Positions 17,930 through 26,505 are shown, counted from the stretch's first letter. The stretch: 64,000 nucleotides of DNA from Beggiatoa alba B18LD (GCF_000245015.1 NZ_JH600070.1:2961511-3025510), one strand, 5' to 3'. Numbers and translations are program-made. The notes: generated by a model from the sequence alone, not told the origin.

Positions 17930-18583
17930 ATGGCAGCAGTTGACCTTGCTCAATATATATTGACTCGTAGTAAAGAATTAGGATTAAACAAGAGTGAATT
18001 AGCCAGCAAATCAAGTATTAGTCGTTCTGCACTTTATAAACTTTTAGACAGTGATGTGCAGGAAGTGCGAATATCAACCATCGTGCAATTAGCAAATACC
18101 TTACAAATACACCCTTTAGACTTATTACGATGTTTATTTACAAACTGGGACTTTCCCGTTAAACAGTCGAGTTTGGCAAAGTATCCAAAGGATGCTACAG
18201 GGTTTATTGCCGATGTGACTTATCCTGATAATTCGCTTGTAACAGCAGGACAGACATTTGAGAAAATATGGGAAATTCGCAATTTGGGGGGGGAAATTTG
18301 GAAAAATCGGAAATTGGTTTGTTGTGATGATTTCATCACCCTAACCAGTCATCAAACAGAAATAGCCTCCCCATTGCCACAAAGAGGCTTACAACCGCAA
18401 CAGCGTGAAATTCCCATTCCATTAACCCATCCTAATGAAAGCGTTCGCCTTTCAGTGCAGTTTCTCGCACCACCATATCCAGTAACCGTTATTTCTTATT
18501 GGAAAATGGCAAATGCTGAGGGGGAATTGTGTTTCCCTGAATTAGAGGGCTTGTCTTGTTTGGTAAAAGTTGTTGCACTTTAG
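17930..18583 (+). CDS. XRE-family HTH protein with NBR1-Ig-like domain
   Basis: A 217-aa two-domain protein. Residues about 5-65 form a Cro/C1-type helix-turn-helix (KSELASKSSISRSALYKLL). Residues about 82-215 match the pattern of the NBR1 ('next to BRCA1') Ig-like domain: a VTYPDNSLVTAGQTFEKIWEIRNLG segment shortened here, then W, then a hydrophobic SVQFLAPPYPV and a YWKMAN core. In family knowledge this Ig fold occurs in eukaryotic autophagy receptors and in some bacterial proteins, where its ligand is mostly unknown. It is divergent from the RCC1-repeat gene and may regulate it. DNA binding is well supported by sequence; the Ig call is made from pattern by eye. Confidence 0.75.
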   Translation: MAAVDLAQYILTRSKELGLNKSELASKSSISRSALYKLLDSDVQEVRISTIVQLANTLQIHPLDLLRCLFTNWDFPVKQSSLAKYPKDATGFIADVTYPDNSLVTAGQTFEKIWEIRNLGGEIWKNRKLVCCDDFITLTSHQTEIASPLPQRGLQPQQREIPIPLTHPNESVRLSVQFLAPPYPVTVISYWKMANAEGELCFPELEGLSCLVKVVAL

Positions 18584-18604
18584 TTTTTACCATCGCGCCC
18601 TCAC

Positions 18605-18633
18605 GGATACCACCGTTTAAAACAGTGGTATCC
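18605..18633. terminator. Hairpin between convergent genes
   Basis: GGATACCAC / GTGGTATCC hairpin nearly identical to 11327-11355, sitting between the XRE gene and rtcB, which converge here. It lacks a clear T-run on either strand, so termination is possible but not proven. Confidence 0.5.
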
Positions 18634-18648
18634 CTTAAATCTAAAAAC

Positions 18649-19845
18649 CTAACCTTTCACACAAACGACTTGTTTCAAGGTATGAACAACTTCGACCAAA
18701 TCGCTTTGGTTTTCCATCACCACATCAATATCCTTATAAGCACTGGGAATTTCATCCAAAACCCCGCTGTCTTTACGACATTCAACCCCAGCCGTTTGCC
18801 GTTCTAAATCCTCACGACTAAAATGCTTCTTCGCTGCGGTACGACTCATGCGCCGTCCCGCCCCATGAGAACAAGAACAAAACGAATCTGCATTGCCTTT
18901 TCCCCGTACAATATAAGACTTAGCCCCCATACTACCGGGAATAATGCCTAATTGTCCCTCACGCGCACTAATTGCCCCTTTACGGGTTAAATAGACTTTT
19001 TCGCCGAAATGCTCCTCAATAGACACATAATTATGATGGCAATTAATGGCTTCTTTAGTAATTTCAAAATACGGGAAAACCTTACGCAAAGACTCCAAAA
19101 TTAAACGCATCATTTCTCGACGATTTTCCATCGCGTAATCTTGCGCCCAATGCACTGCTTCGACGTAATCATCAAAATACTGAGTACCTTCAGGAAAATA
19201 CGCTAAATCTCGATGAGGAAGCTGTACCTGTAGGCGTTCCATATCCTTACGCGCTAAGTCAATGAAATATGTGCCAATATTATTCCCAATTCCACGGCTA
19301 CCAGAATGTAACATGACCCAAACAGCTTGATTTTCATCTAAACACAACTCAATAAAATGATTACCACCACCTAACGTACCCAATTGACACGTCCACGTAT
19401 CATGAATACGCTTCATCATCTTACTGATGGTAGGATGTTTAGCCAGTATGTTATCAATCCCTTTATCTAGCTGTTTTAACGTAGAATTAGCAACACTAGC
19501 CCGTGAATGTTGATTAAAACCAACAGGAATCGAGTTTTCAATCGCCAAACGTATCGGCTTTAAATTATCAGGCAACTGAGTTGCAGTTAATGACAAGCGT
19601 AATGCATTCATACCACAACCGATGTCAACCCCAACTGCAGACGGAATAATAGCGGATTTTGTCGGAATCACAGAACCAACCGTTGCACCAATTCCTGTAT
19701 GTACATCAGGCATCGCGGCGACGTGATGATGCACAAATGGTAATTGTGAAATTTGGGTTAATTGGTCTAAAGCAGAGGATTCAATTTCATCCGTGTAAAT
19801 ATTCACGGGAACTTTGCCTTTTTCTAATACCATTTTAACAGGCAT
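18649..19845 (-). CDS. rtcB: RtcB-family RNA-splicing ligase
   Basis: GTP- and Mn-dependent ligase joining 2',3'-cyclic phosphate (or 3'-phosphate) and 5'-OH RNA ends, used in RNA repair. The 398-aa length is close to E. coli RtcB. Metal and guanylate-site motifs are visible: VGVDIGCGMNA (metal Cys), GTLGGGNHF, MLHSGSRGIG, NCHHNY and SHGAGRRMSR (guanylylated His region). No archease or rtcA gene is adjacent. A mini-ORF and a hairpin with a T-run lie between the likely promoter region and the start, suggesting a regulated leader. Confidence 0.95.
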   Translation of the reverse strand: MPVKMVLEKGKVPVNIYTDEIESSALDQLTQISQLPFVHHHVAAMPDVHTGIGATVGSVIPTKSAIIPSAVGVDIGCGMNALRLSLTATQLPDNLKPIRLAIENSIPVGFNQHSRASVANSTLKQLDKGIDNILAKHPTISKMMKRIHDTWTCQLGTLGGGNHFIELCLDENQAVWVMLHSGSRGIGNNIGTYFIDLARKDMERLQVQLPHRDLAYFPEGTQYFDDYVEAVHWAQDYAMENRREMMRLILESLRKVFPYFEITKEAINCHHNYVSIEEHFGEKVYLTRKGAISAREGQLGIIPGSMGAKSYIVRGKGNADSFCSCSHGAGRRMSRTAAKKHFSREDLERQTAGVECRKDSGVLDEIPSAYKDIDVVMENQSDLVEVVHTLKQVVCVKG

Positions 19846-19887
19846 AATTAAATATCCTTGTACAACAAAGCATTAAATTGCTGGGCA

Positions 19888-19935
19888 TAAAAAAACCCCA
19901 GCGCGAACTTTTTAAGTTGTCAACTGGGGTTTTTC
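19888..19935 (-). terminator. Intrinsic terminator or attenuator upstream of rtcB
   Basis: On the minus strand the outer stem AACCCCAG/CTGGGGTT encloses an inner AACTT/AAGTT hairpin and is followed by a T-run. It lies about 43 bp before the rtcB start, so it either ends a short leader transcript or acts as an attenuator. The A-run on the other side makes it look bidirectional. Confidence 0.65.
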
Positions 19936-20009
19936 TGCTCAATACGAGCGGGAGAAATCGCTAGAAGACAACATTTAACTTGCCTTCCAGCATTCATCAT
20001 GCGAAAGGC

Positions 20010-20048
20010 TTAGTTTTTAAGTGGGTGATTCAAATGAGTAAGTTGCAT
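20010..20048 (-). CDS. Candidate 12-aa leader peptide upstream of rtcB
   Basis: An ATG with a strong Shine-Dalgarno (AGGAG at 20058-20062, 9 nt upstream) opens a 12-codon ORF reading MQLTHLNHPLKN. It is followed by an imperfect hairpin (GCCTT..AAGGC around GCAT..ATGC, 19982-20009) and then the terminator at 19888-19935, ahead of rtcB. The arrangement resembles a translation-coupled attenuator. It contains two His and three Leu codons but no strong run of one amino acid. Confidence 0.4.
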   Translation of the reverse strand: MQLTHLNHPLKN

Positions 20049-20062
20049 GATTTATTTCTCCT

Positions 20063-20396
20063 ATCGGTTGCTTATGTGACTAAAAAGCCACTGGGTTGTA
20101 CAAATTGCAAAAGACTTTAGTAAACATTTTTTAAATTTGCAATGTTTATCTACCATTTTTTTAAATTTTTTATTGTGGCATAAGGTTCAAGCAAAATTTG
20201 CTATCCGTTACTAAGACGTTTTATTAATTCAATAATAAGAAGTTAAGGAAAAGCTACCGACATCTATTTTAGATAAGAGCACGTTTTTAGCACGGTAGAA
20301 AGTGAATTATCTATATGAAATTAAACTATAAATTCAAGATTAAATTAACTCATTGAACACGTTTTTAGCACGTTTTTAGAGATAGATGTTTGTAAG
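20063..20396. other. AT-rich intergenic stretch with a direct repeat
   Basis: CACGTTTTTAGCACG occurs twice in direct orientation, at 20280-20294 and 20358-20372 (78 bp apart), with a further partial CACGTTTTTAG overlapping the second copy. Otherwise AT-rich, no ORF. It probably includes the promoter for the rtcB leader. Confidence 0.4.
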
Positions 20397-20471
20397 TGGT
20401 GGGCGATACTGGGATTGAACCAGTGACCCCTGCCGTGTGAAGGCAGTGCTCTCCCGCTGAGCTAATCGCCC
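20397..20471 (-). tRNA. tRNA-Val (anticodon CAC)
   Basis: Full cloverleaf on the minus strand: acceptor GGGCGAT/ATCGCCC, D arm GCTCAGCGGGAGAGC, anticodon stem CTGCC/GGCAG with loop TTCACAC, T arm GGTTCAATCC, discriminator A and encoded CCA. The anticodon CAC reads GUG. Confidence 0.95.
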
Positions 20472-20668
20472 TTTTTTGGATGGGTGATTGTAAATATTGC
20501 AATCACGCTGACTTCAAGAAAGGAATGAAAAGCATATAGGGATTTGTGATGTGGGTCAAGCCGTGAGAATTGATTTTTTGAGGGGGCAATAAAAAAGTCT
20601 TCCCATGCTGGTTTACATGGGAATGGTTAAAAGGGGGTGTGTTATTTAAGGGTGTTATTTGTTTAAGA

Positions 20669-21031
20669 CTATTCCCATTCTAATTGTAAATTTGGCATTA
20701 GTCGTTTTAGGTTGTTTAGTGATTTATCTTGCCATTCTACGTCTTCTGAGCCTAAAACGCTCATGTTTATTGTTTCCATTTTGCGAATTTTTAACACAAA
20801 TTTGGATATCATGTTGATGCCAGAGCTATTCAGTAGTTCTAGTTTTCGTAGGTCTAGTTTTATATGGGGCGGGGTTTTATCTGCTATGCCGTTTAGTAAG
20901 TCTGTGATGGGAGCATATTCTGTCATGCCATTCAGTTGTAAAAACCCTTGAAAGGTAACAGTTGATGCGCTTTCATCGTATATGACTTTGTAATCTTCCG
21001 TTTCTATGTTCACTGTTTTAAGCTCCTGCAC
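20669..21031 (-). CDS. STAS-like regulator of a partner-switching cassette
   Basis: A 120-aa protein with an anti-anti-sigma-like fold: KLDLRKLELLNSSGIN near residues 78-93 is the usual beta-strand followed by the Ser that gets phosphorylated. It resembles the cyanobacterial slr1659-type regulators; I make that link from memory. It starts 6 bp after the HATPase gene, so the kinase, STAS and phosphatase genes appear to form one unit. By analogy the kinase phosphorylates this Ser and the PP2C phosphatase reverses it. The output partner is not in the window. Confidence 0.75.
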   Translation of the reverse strand: MQELKTVNIETEDYKVIYDESASTVTFQGFLQLNGMTEYAPITDLLNGIADKTPPHIKLDLRKLELLNSSGINMISKFVLKIRKMETINMSVLGSEDVEWQDKSLNNLKRLMPNLQLEWE

Positions 21032-21037
21032 AAAAAT

Positions 21038-21958
21038 CTAAACGATTAGTTGAACCATTGTTGTTACCATAACTTCTTCGGGTTCTAGTTGTATCGTATC
21101 AAATCGCCATGCGACATTTGCGCCGTAATCATTCATCATGGTGAGTAGTCCTAAGCCTGATGAGCCGCCTTCTTCATCTTCCATATTTCTTTCTACTTGT
21201 TGAACATAGAGTTCTTGGGGGTCGCTGCTTCTGAGTTCTTCTATGAATTGGTAGAATTTTTCTAGTGTGCCAGGTATTACGCTGTTAGTGACGTAGAAGA
21301 CGATGCGGTCGGAGTGTAGTTGTAAGTGGATGCTGACGGGAAGGTGAGAGCCTTCTATACTGAATTTCATCGCGTTTTCTAGGAGTTCGTTGGCGATGTA
21401 GGTGACTGCCCCTTTTATTTTCTTTCGCCGTTTGACGCTGCTGGGGTTGGCATCGTTTGTGGGAAAGAAGGTGGTGAGGTAGTCGCCGAGAAAGCTAGCG
21501 GATAGTCCGTTGTTGCGCCAGCGTTGGCGGAGAGGAACTGAGCTGGGGGAGAAGCCTAGTTCTAGGTATTCTCGGTCGGCAGTGGGTTCGAAGGTAAAGT
21601 CGCCAAATATCCGATGGGCTTTGCTGGGTACGTGTAAGATAGGGAGTTGTTTATCTTTTGTCATACTGTCAACCATTCGGAGGGAGTATTCTTCCTTAAG
21701 CGTGTCTTGCATTAGGGTTAGGGCGGAATTTATTGCATCTTTGAGTATTGTATCACCCGATAGGTTGTTTTCTATGAGGTCTAGGAGTGCAATAACTTGT
21801 TTTTTAAGTTCTGGTTGTTGATTGAGTCGTTCTGTGAACTGTGCATCGTTTGAATTCACGAGTTTACCATTGCCTCCTCGCTGTGTTGCGCTATCTATCA
21901 TCATTTGACGATATAGTTGACGGATAAGCAGTGTTGGGTATTTGGTGGTAAATGGCAT
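21038..21958 (-). CDS. HATPase-domain kinase of a partner-switching cassette
   Basis: About 306 aa. The C-terminal half carries a GHKL ATPase: N box NELLENAMKFS (about 195-205) and G box SSGLGLL (about 277-283). There is no dimerisation/His-phosphotransfer motif, so it fits an anti-sigma-type Ser kinase or slr1658-like regulator rather than a sensor His kinase. The N-terminal half is unrecognised. The start is uncertain: ATG 21958 and an in-frame GTG at 22003 both lack a clear Shine-Dalgarno. It lies between the phosphatase and STAS genes. Confidence 0.75.
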   Translation of the reverse strand: MPFTTKYPTLLIRQLYRQMMIDSATQRGGNGKLVNSNDAQFTERLNQQPELKKQVIALLDLIENNLSGDTILKDAINSALTLMQDTLKEEYSLRMVDSMTKDKQLPILHVPSKAHRIFGDFTFEPTADREYLELGFSPSSVPLRQRWRNNGLSASFLGDYLTTFFPTNDANPSSVKRRKKIKGAVTYIANELLENAMKFSIEGSHLPVSIHLQLHSDRIVFYVTNSVIPGTLEKFYQFIEELRSSDPQELYVQQVERNMEDEEGGSSGLGLLTMMNDYGANVAWRFDTIQLEPEEVMVTTMVQLIV

Positions 21959-22142
21959 GGTGTTGTTTGGTGTATGTGTAATACGTTGTAAGAATAACAG
22001 CACCCGTTAGTGTCCATGTAGGTACTACCTAATAGCATTTTGCTATTGTTTGTATGAAGCGTATTCAAATGTGATGCCAATTACAACCGTTATTCGTCGT
22101 TATTTGTGTTGTTTTTATGGTTTGTTGTGGATAATTTTTGGG

Positions 22143-23393
22143 TTATTTTTGTTGTAGTACGAGTAGGGTTATGTCGTCTTGGAGTTTTTTCTTGCCGATG
22201 TGGTTGCGCACGTCTTCGATGAGGATTTCTCGAATATCGGTTGCAGTTTTTTGCCAGTTTTTTTCGAGGACTTCGCAGATGCGTTTTACACCGTAGAGTA
22301 TTTTAGCTTCGTTTTGGGCTTCGGTGATGCCGTCAGTGTAGAGGACTACGCTGTCTCCTGTATTGAGGTGAATTTTTACTTGGGCGACAAATTCGCTGAT
22401 GTTTTCTTCAAGTCCGATGGGAAAGCCTAGCATGTCGGTTCTGACACGTTCAACGTTGCCACCAACGCGAACGACGAGGACTTCTTCGTGTTGTCCGCTG
22501 AGTAGTACGGTGCCGCCTGTGCCTGTGTTTTTGTCGTCGGGTTGGTAGTCTAGGAGGATGAGGCTCATGGTTTTGTCAGCATCCATGCGTTGGGTGTTGC
22601 TGTAGATGGTGCTGTTGACGGCGTTGAGGAATTTGACGGGGTCGGTTTCGTTGGCGGCAAGTAGGGTGCGGACGGCGGTTTGTACCATGAGCATGAGGAC
22701 TCCGCTTTCTAAACCGTGTCCTGTTACGTCACCGATGCCAATTTTAACGCGCCCGCCGTGTTTGAGTACGTCGTAGTAGTCGCCCCCGACTTCGTCAGCA
22801 GGTTCCATAAATCCCGCGATTTCTAGTCCGCTGATTTGGCTCAGTTCGTGCTCTTTGGGGAGAAGCATTTGTTGTAGGCGACGGGTAACGTCGAGTTCTG
22901 TGGAGAGGCGGGTATTTTCGGCTTTGAGTTGGTTTATTTGTAGGGTAGTAATGCTTTCTAGCAGGGAGAGGACATTGCCCATACCTGCATATTGTCCTTG
23001 TTTGGTGATGATAAAGTCTTGAATAAAGGTGGTATTGGTATTTTTGGTAATATATCGGCTTGCTTCTTTGAATGAGGTGCTATGTTCAATAATTGGGGGT
23101 TGTGGATCCATGAAGCGGGAAACGGATTTTTTGCCGTAGAGGTCGCGCCCAAAAGGTTGAACAAAGATGTCCATGATTTGGTGGCGGTGGATGATGCCGA
23201 CGGGGTTTGTTTCATCAACGACTGCGATAGCGTGTAGGTCTTTGTTGGAGGCGAAAATATTGCCTGCTTGTTCGATGGTCGAGTTTGGTTCAAGATAAAC
23301 ACGTGCTTTGATGATGCTGCCCACAGTGTTTTCTACCATGGTGAGTTGTGCATCTGTGTGTGATAAATCATCGGTTAAAGCGTATTCCAACAT
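22143..23393 (-). CDS. CBS-domain PP2C/SpoIIE-type Ser/Thr phosphatase
   Basis: A 416-aa cytoplasmic phosphatase. The N-terminal region (about 25-145) looks like a CBS pair (AIAVVDETNPVGIIHRHQI), possibly binding an adenine nucleotide. A short coiled coil (about 152-172) leads to the PP2C/RsbU domain with metal-site motifs VGGDYYD, GDVTGHG, YTDGITEA and LQDDITLLVL. It is the first gene of the minus-strand cassette and would dephosphorylate the STAS protein two genes downstream. The phosphatase-kinase-STAS logic resembles RsbU/SiaA systems. Confidence 0.88.
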   Translation of the reverse strand: MLEYALTDDLSHTDAQLTMVENTVGSIIKARVYLEPNSTIEQAGNIFASNKDLHAIAVVDETNPVGIIHRHQIMDIFVQPFGRDLYGKKSVSRFMDPQPPIIEHSTSFKEASRYITKNTNTTFIQDFIITKQGQYAGMGNVLSLLESITTLQINQLKAENTRLSTELDVTRRLQQMLLPKEHELSQISGLEIAGFMEPADEVGGDYYDVLKHGGRVKIGIGDVTGHGLESGVLMLMVQTAVRTLLAANETDPVKFLNAVNSTIYSNTQRMDADKTMSLILLDYQPDDKNTGTGGTVLLSGQHEEVLVVRVGGNVERVRTDMLGFPIGLEENISEFVAQVKIHLNTGDSVVLYTDGITEAQNEAKILYGVKRICEVLEKNWQKTATDIREILIEDVRNHIGKKKLQDDITLLVLQQK

Positions 23394-23722
23394 AAAAAAC
23401 GACCCTCAGTAAAAAACACGACCTATTGCTTTGTAAGTTATTGCTTATTTGAGTTAATTTTGCATTAGGGATATGACAGGATAATGTCAACGATATATTA
23501 TGTTTCGGTGTTTATTGTCTCTTGCTGGTTATGCCTTGCAGAAAGTAGATGAGAAAAATGTCTTTTAGTAGGATTTTGCGAAAATTTCATAAAACTGTCT
23601 TTTTTTTCTTTAACAATGAATAATGGAGTGTGTCATTATTATCTACTGATAGCTTAATCAGTGTGTTAGTTATTATTTGTTTTTATGTAAGTTATTTTCT
23701 TTTTGCTTAAGGTTAATTCAGT
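23394..23722. other. Divergent intergenic region, no further gene seen
   Basis: About 330 bp between the phosphatase and the DUF2788 gene. It must hold both promoters, but I see no consensus pair strong enough to report. No ORF or hairpin with T-run. Confidence 0.4.
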
Positions 23723-23932
23723 ATGGATTCGCAACTTTGGATGCAGTATGAAGATGTCATTTTAACCGTGTGTGTAGGGGGGTTAATGGCGTATATGATG
23801 TTTATCATTTATCGTTTAGCGAAGGATTCTAATGCGGGTAAATGGGGATATTTTACGTTATTTTTAGCATTAGGGCTGGGAATGGTCGGTTTTATCGCTA
23901 AAGCGGTTATTATGGAGATGATGAAGCAATAG
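23723..23932 (+). CDS. DUF2788 small membrane protein
   Basis: A 69-aa inner-membrane protein with two predicted membrane helices (about 14-32 and 43-62) and the family pattern of a short linker KDSNAGKWG between them. The size and layout match DUF2788, a gammaproteobacterial family of unknown function. An AAGG-like ribosome site lies upstream. Followed by an exported Pro-rich protein 52 bp further on. Confidence 0.8.
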   Translation: MDSQLWMQYEDVILTVCVGGLMAYMMFIIYRLAKDSNAGKWGYFTLFLALGLGMVGFIAKAVIMEMMKQ

Positions 23933-23984
23933 GCGGTTTATACTGGGTTTGTTTTTTCGACATAAAACGATTTGTGATGTAAAT

Positions 23985-24905
23985 ATGATGAACTATCTGG
24001 CTTGGTTAAAACAGCATATTCGCTGTGTGTTTGGGCTGATGTTGGCATTTTTAGGCGGTTTATTCTTCGCGGATAATCATCCGCCCGTGTTTGCGGCTGA
24101 GACATCGCCAACAGTTTGGCAGACACCCATATCAAGTCATTATGTGAATGAACCTAAGCCAGCTAATGTGTGGCAAGTAGCCCCAAATCCGCAAGCGTCT
24201 GTCATTTCACTACCGTTATATAATCCATGGAAAGCACAAGCAAGCAGTGAGCCACAGTATCGTCCTTTGCAGGAGTCTGCGACAGTAACGAGTCCAACTA
24301 TCACAGAAAATCGTTATAGAACCCCTGAGCAAACAGCGATTGCATCACCTGATTATCGTCCTTATCAACCTTCGTCTCTTGATATGATGAATAGCATGGA
24401 AGGGAGAAATTATCCCGTAGATAATCGTTATCAAGTACCTGAACAGGCTACAATAGTTCCTCCTACCGAGTATCGCCCATATTCTGTACCTGCTATCGGT
24501 GGAATGGGCAATGAAGGACAGTATTGGAATAATTCGCCCACAGCGACCTATCCGCCAGCGTATCAAACCCTGATGCCTGCTTATTCTGTAAGTCCTTTCT
24601 ATGGGCAATCTTTGGAGACGGTAACGCCTGCGACGCTGGGAAATAATCCGTTATATATGCCTATGCCGTATCAAGAGCAGTTGACCCCAATATATCCTTC
24701 AGTGCCTTTTTACAATAATCAATTTGAAAGACAAAGGATGAATGGCTTACCTAGTCCACAAACTGAAGTCCGTGACTATCCTATTGATAATGGTCAGCAG
24801 TCTTTTTTATTGCCTAATATGCGTTTGATGGTTGTGCCTGATAGGGCTGTTGTACCAACTTATGACCCGTTTACAGGGTATATGGTTGCACCTTCGTTGT
24901 ATTAA
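23985..24905 (+). CDS. Exported Pro/Tyr-rich protein of unknown function
   Basis: About 306 aa from ATG 23985 (an earlier TTG at 23949 would add 12 residues and spoil the signal peptide). The N-terminus is a signal peptide with hydrophobic core FGLMLAFLGGLFFA and cleavage near VFAAE. The mature part has low complexity, rich in Pro, Tyr, Gln and Asn. Two imperfect repeats share the pattern NRY..PEQ..I..P..YRPY at about residues 110-145 and 150-180. No known domain. The stop overlaps the stop of the DUF190 gene on the other strand by 4 bp. Confidence 0.7.
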   Translation: MMNYLAWLKQHIRCVFGLMLAFLGGLFFADNHPPVFAAETSPTVWQTPISSHYVNEPKPANVWQVAPNPQASVISLPLYNPWKAQASSEPQYRPLQESATVTSPTITENRYRTPEQTAIASPDYRPYQPSSLDMMNSMEGRNYPVDNRYQVPEQATIVPPTEYRPYSVPAIGGMGNEGQYWNNSPTATYPPAYQTLMPAYSVSPFYGQSLETVTPATLGNNPLYMPMPYQEQLTPIYPSVPFYNNQFERQRMNGLPSPQTEVRDYPIDNGQQSFLLPNMRLMVVPDRAVVPTYDPFTGYMVAPSLY

Positions 24906-25276
24906 TCGGTGTTTTTTTTGGACGGAGTAATAGCTGCGCGATAGTGAATCACATTCACTTTTTCCAAAGTCACTAAACCGCCTACATGGGTGGTTGTGGT
25001 GAATAGCGTTTCTAAGGTTGGTAAAAAAGCTTGTATTTTCTCAGGATTATCGACGATTTCTATCACAATGGGTAAATCAGTCGATAATTCTAGCAATTTA
25101 AATGTGTGAACTTGACTCGACGCGCCATAGCCTAATAAACCACGTAAAATGGTCACGCCCGCTAATCCCTGCGTTTTTGCCATATCGGTAATAACTTCAT
25201 ACAAGGGACGATGTTTGAGTTTATCCATTTCCCCGATAAAAATGCGTAATAAAGTGGCTTCTCCGTTTAAGCTCAT
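24902..25276 (-). CDS. DUF190 family protein, FluC partner
   Basis: A 124-aa protein of the DUF190 family, recognised by RIFIGEMDKLKHRPLYEVI, TILRGLLGYG and PIVIEIVDNPEKI. DUF190 genes usually neighbour crcB/fluC, as here (18 bp downstream of it). The family has a PII-like ferredoxin fold and is thought to act with fluoride export; its exact role is unsettled. Confidence 0.85.
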   Translation of the reverse strand: MSLNGEATLLRIFIGEMDKLKHRPLYEVITDMAKTQGLAGVTILRGLLGYGASSQVHTFKLLELSTDLPIVIEIVDNPEKIQAFLPTLETLFTTTTHVGGLVTLEKVNVIHYRAAITPSKKNTD

Positions 25277-25294
25277 ATCTGTATTTTCTCGCGT

Positions 25295-25684
25295 TTAAAC
25301 CCATTGTTCTATTAGCCAAAAACCGATATAAACGGCAAGAAATCCCCCGATTGCACTACCACCGATATAAAGACTGACATAAAACCATTGTCCATCTTCT
25401 AATAAGGTCATTACTTCGTACATCAGAGAAGAAAAAGTCGTAAATCCGCCACAAAAGCCTGTTGCAAGAAATAAGCGCATTTCTGGCGTGATTAAATTGG
25501 TTTTACTGGCAAGTCCAGCGATTAAGGCAATTAAAAAGCACCCTAAAATATTAATGATAAGTGTCCCTAATGGAAAACCCGTTGTTAAACGAGCCATCCA
25601 CAAGGTAACGGTATAGCGTGCTATTGAACCGATAAACCCGCCGAAACCAACCCAAAGATAAAAACTCAGTGGTACTTGTTGCAT
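25295..25684 (-). CDS. crcB: Fluoride ion channel FluC/CrcB
   Basis: Small four-helix membrane protein that exports fluoride as a dual-topology dimer. Typical motifs are GGFIGSIARY, FPLGTLIINILGCF and TGFCGGFTTFSS, the last lining the pore. I choose ATG 25684, whose T overlaps the stop of the preceding permease gene (TAATG), a translational-coupling signature; an in-frame ATG at 25699 would add five residues. No fluoride riboswitch can sit upstream, because the permease gene occupies that space. Confidence 0.9.
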   Translation of the reverse strand: MQQVPLSFYLWVGFGGFIGSIARYTVTLWMARLTTGFPLGTLIINILGCFLIALIAGLASKTNLITPEMRLFLATGFCGGFTTFSSLMYEVMTLLEDGQWFYVSLYIGGSAIGGFLAVYIGFWLIEQWV

Positions 25685-26505
25685 TAGGATTCCCGACATT
25701 GGCGCGTCTTAACATCTAAATAATCGCGTAAACCATCCCCCAGTAAATTTACAGATAAAACGACTAATAATAATGCAGTGCTAGGAACTAAAACGGTATG
25801 GGGCGCGACTAACATATAATTTGTACCATCACGTATCATACTCCCCCACGAAGCTGTTGGCGGTTGTACGCCTAGCCCTAAGAAAGATAAACCCGCTTCT
25901 GCAATGACCACAGAAGCAATGCCAAAAGTTGCCTCGATAACCAATGGGGCGGTGAGCAGTGGCAAAACATGATGGCATAAAATACGGGGACTACTTGCCC
26001 CAAGAGCTTGCGCGGCTAGCACATGCTCTCGATGTTTTAACGATAAAGTTTGCGCTCGTGCTAAACGGGCAAATCCTACCCAACCGACAATAGATAATGC
26101 AAATACGACATTATTAATACCAGGTGCAAGTAAGCCAGATAAGGCAATAGCCAGCAAAATACCGGGGAAGGCGAGGAATATATCAATAACTCGAACAATA
26201 ATTAAATCCACCCAGCCCCCAAACCACGCGCTAATCATGCCAATCAATGTACCGACCGAGAGCGAAATCAGTACAACTAACAAGGCAACTAATAACGAAG
26301 TATGTGCACCTTTTACCAACCTATCCAATAAGGGACGACCTAAATCATCATACCCTAACCAAGCCTCGGCGGAGGGTGGCTGTAAAATGTGCGCCAATTG
26401 CACATTGTTCGGTGTCAGTGGTAGCCAGTCACTGATTAAAGCAACGCTAAACCAAAGGATTAAAAAAATAATAGAAGACAAAAACGTTGCCGATTTAAAT
26501 CGCAC
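25684..26505 (-). CDS. ABC transporter permease, DppC/OppC type
   Basis: A 273-aa inner-membrane permease of peptide/nickel ABC importers. It has an N-terminal helix (FLSSIIFLILWFSVALI), the OppC-type segment GYDDLGRPLLDRLVKGAHTS near residue 50, and the EAA loop around AQALGASSPRILCHHVLP. It overlaps the upstream oppB-type gene by 11 bp. Neither the substrate-binding protein nor the ATPase genes are in the window, so the substrate cannot be named. Confidence 0.88.
   Translation of the reverse strand: MRFKSATFLSSIIFLILWFSVALISDWLPLTPNNVQLAHILQPPSAEAWLGYDDLGRPLLDRLVKGAHTSLLVALLVVLISLSVGTLIGMISAWFGGWVDLIIVRVIDIFLAFPGILLAIALSGLLAPGINNVVFALSIVGWVGFARLARAQTLSLKHREHVLAAQALGASSPRILCHHVLPLLTAPLVIEATFGIASVVIAEAGLSFLGLGVQPPTASWGSMIRDGTNYMLVAPHTVLVPSTALLLVVLSVNLLGDGLRDYLDVKTRQCRES

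Noticed and set aside
25295-25700. Fluoride riboswitch before fluC
   Set aside because: The upstream region is coding for the permease, and I see no crcB-motif structure.
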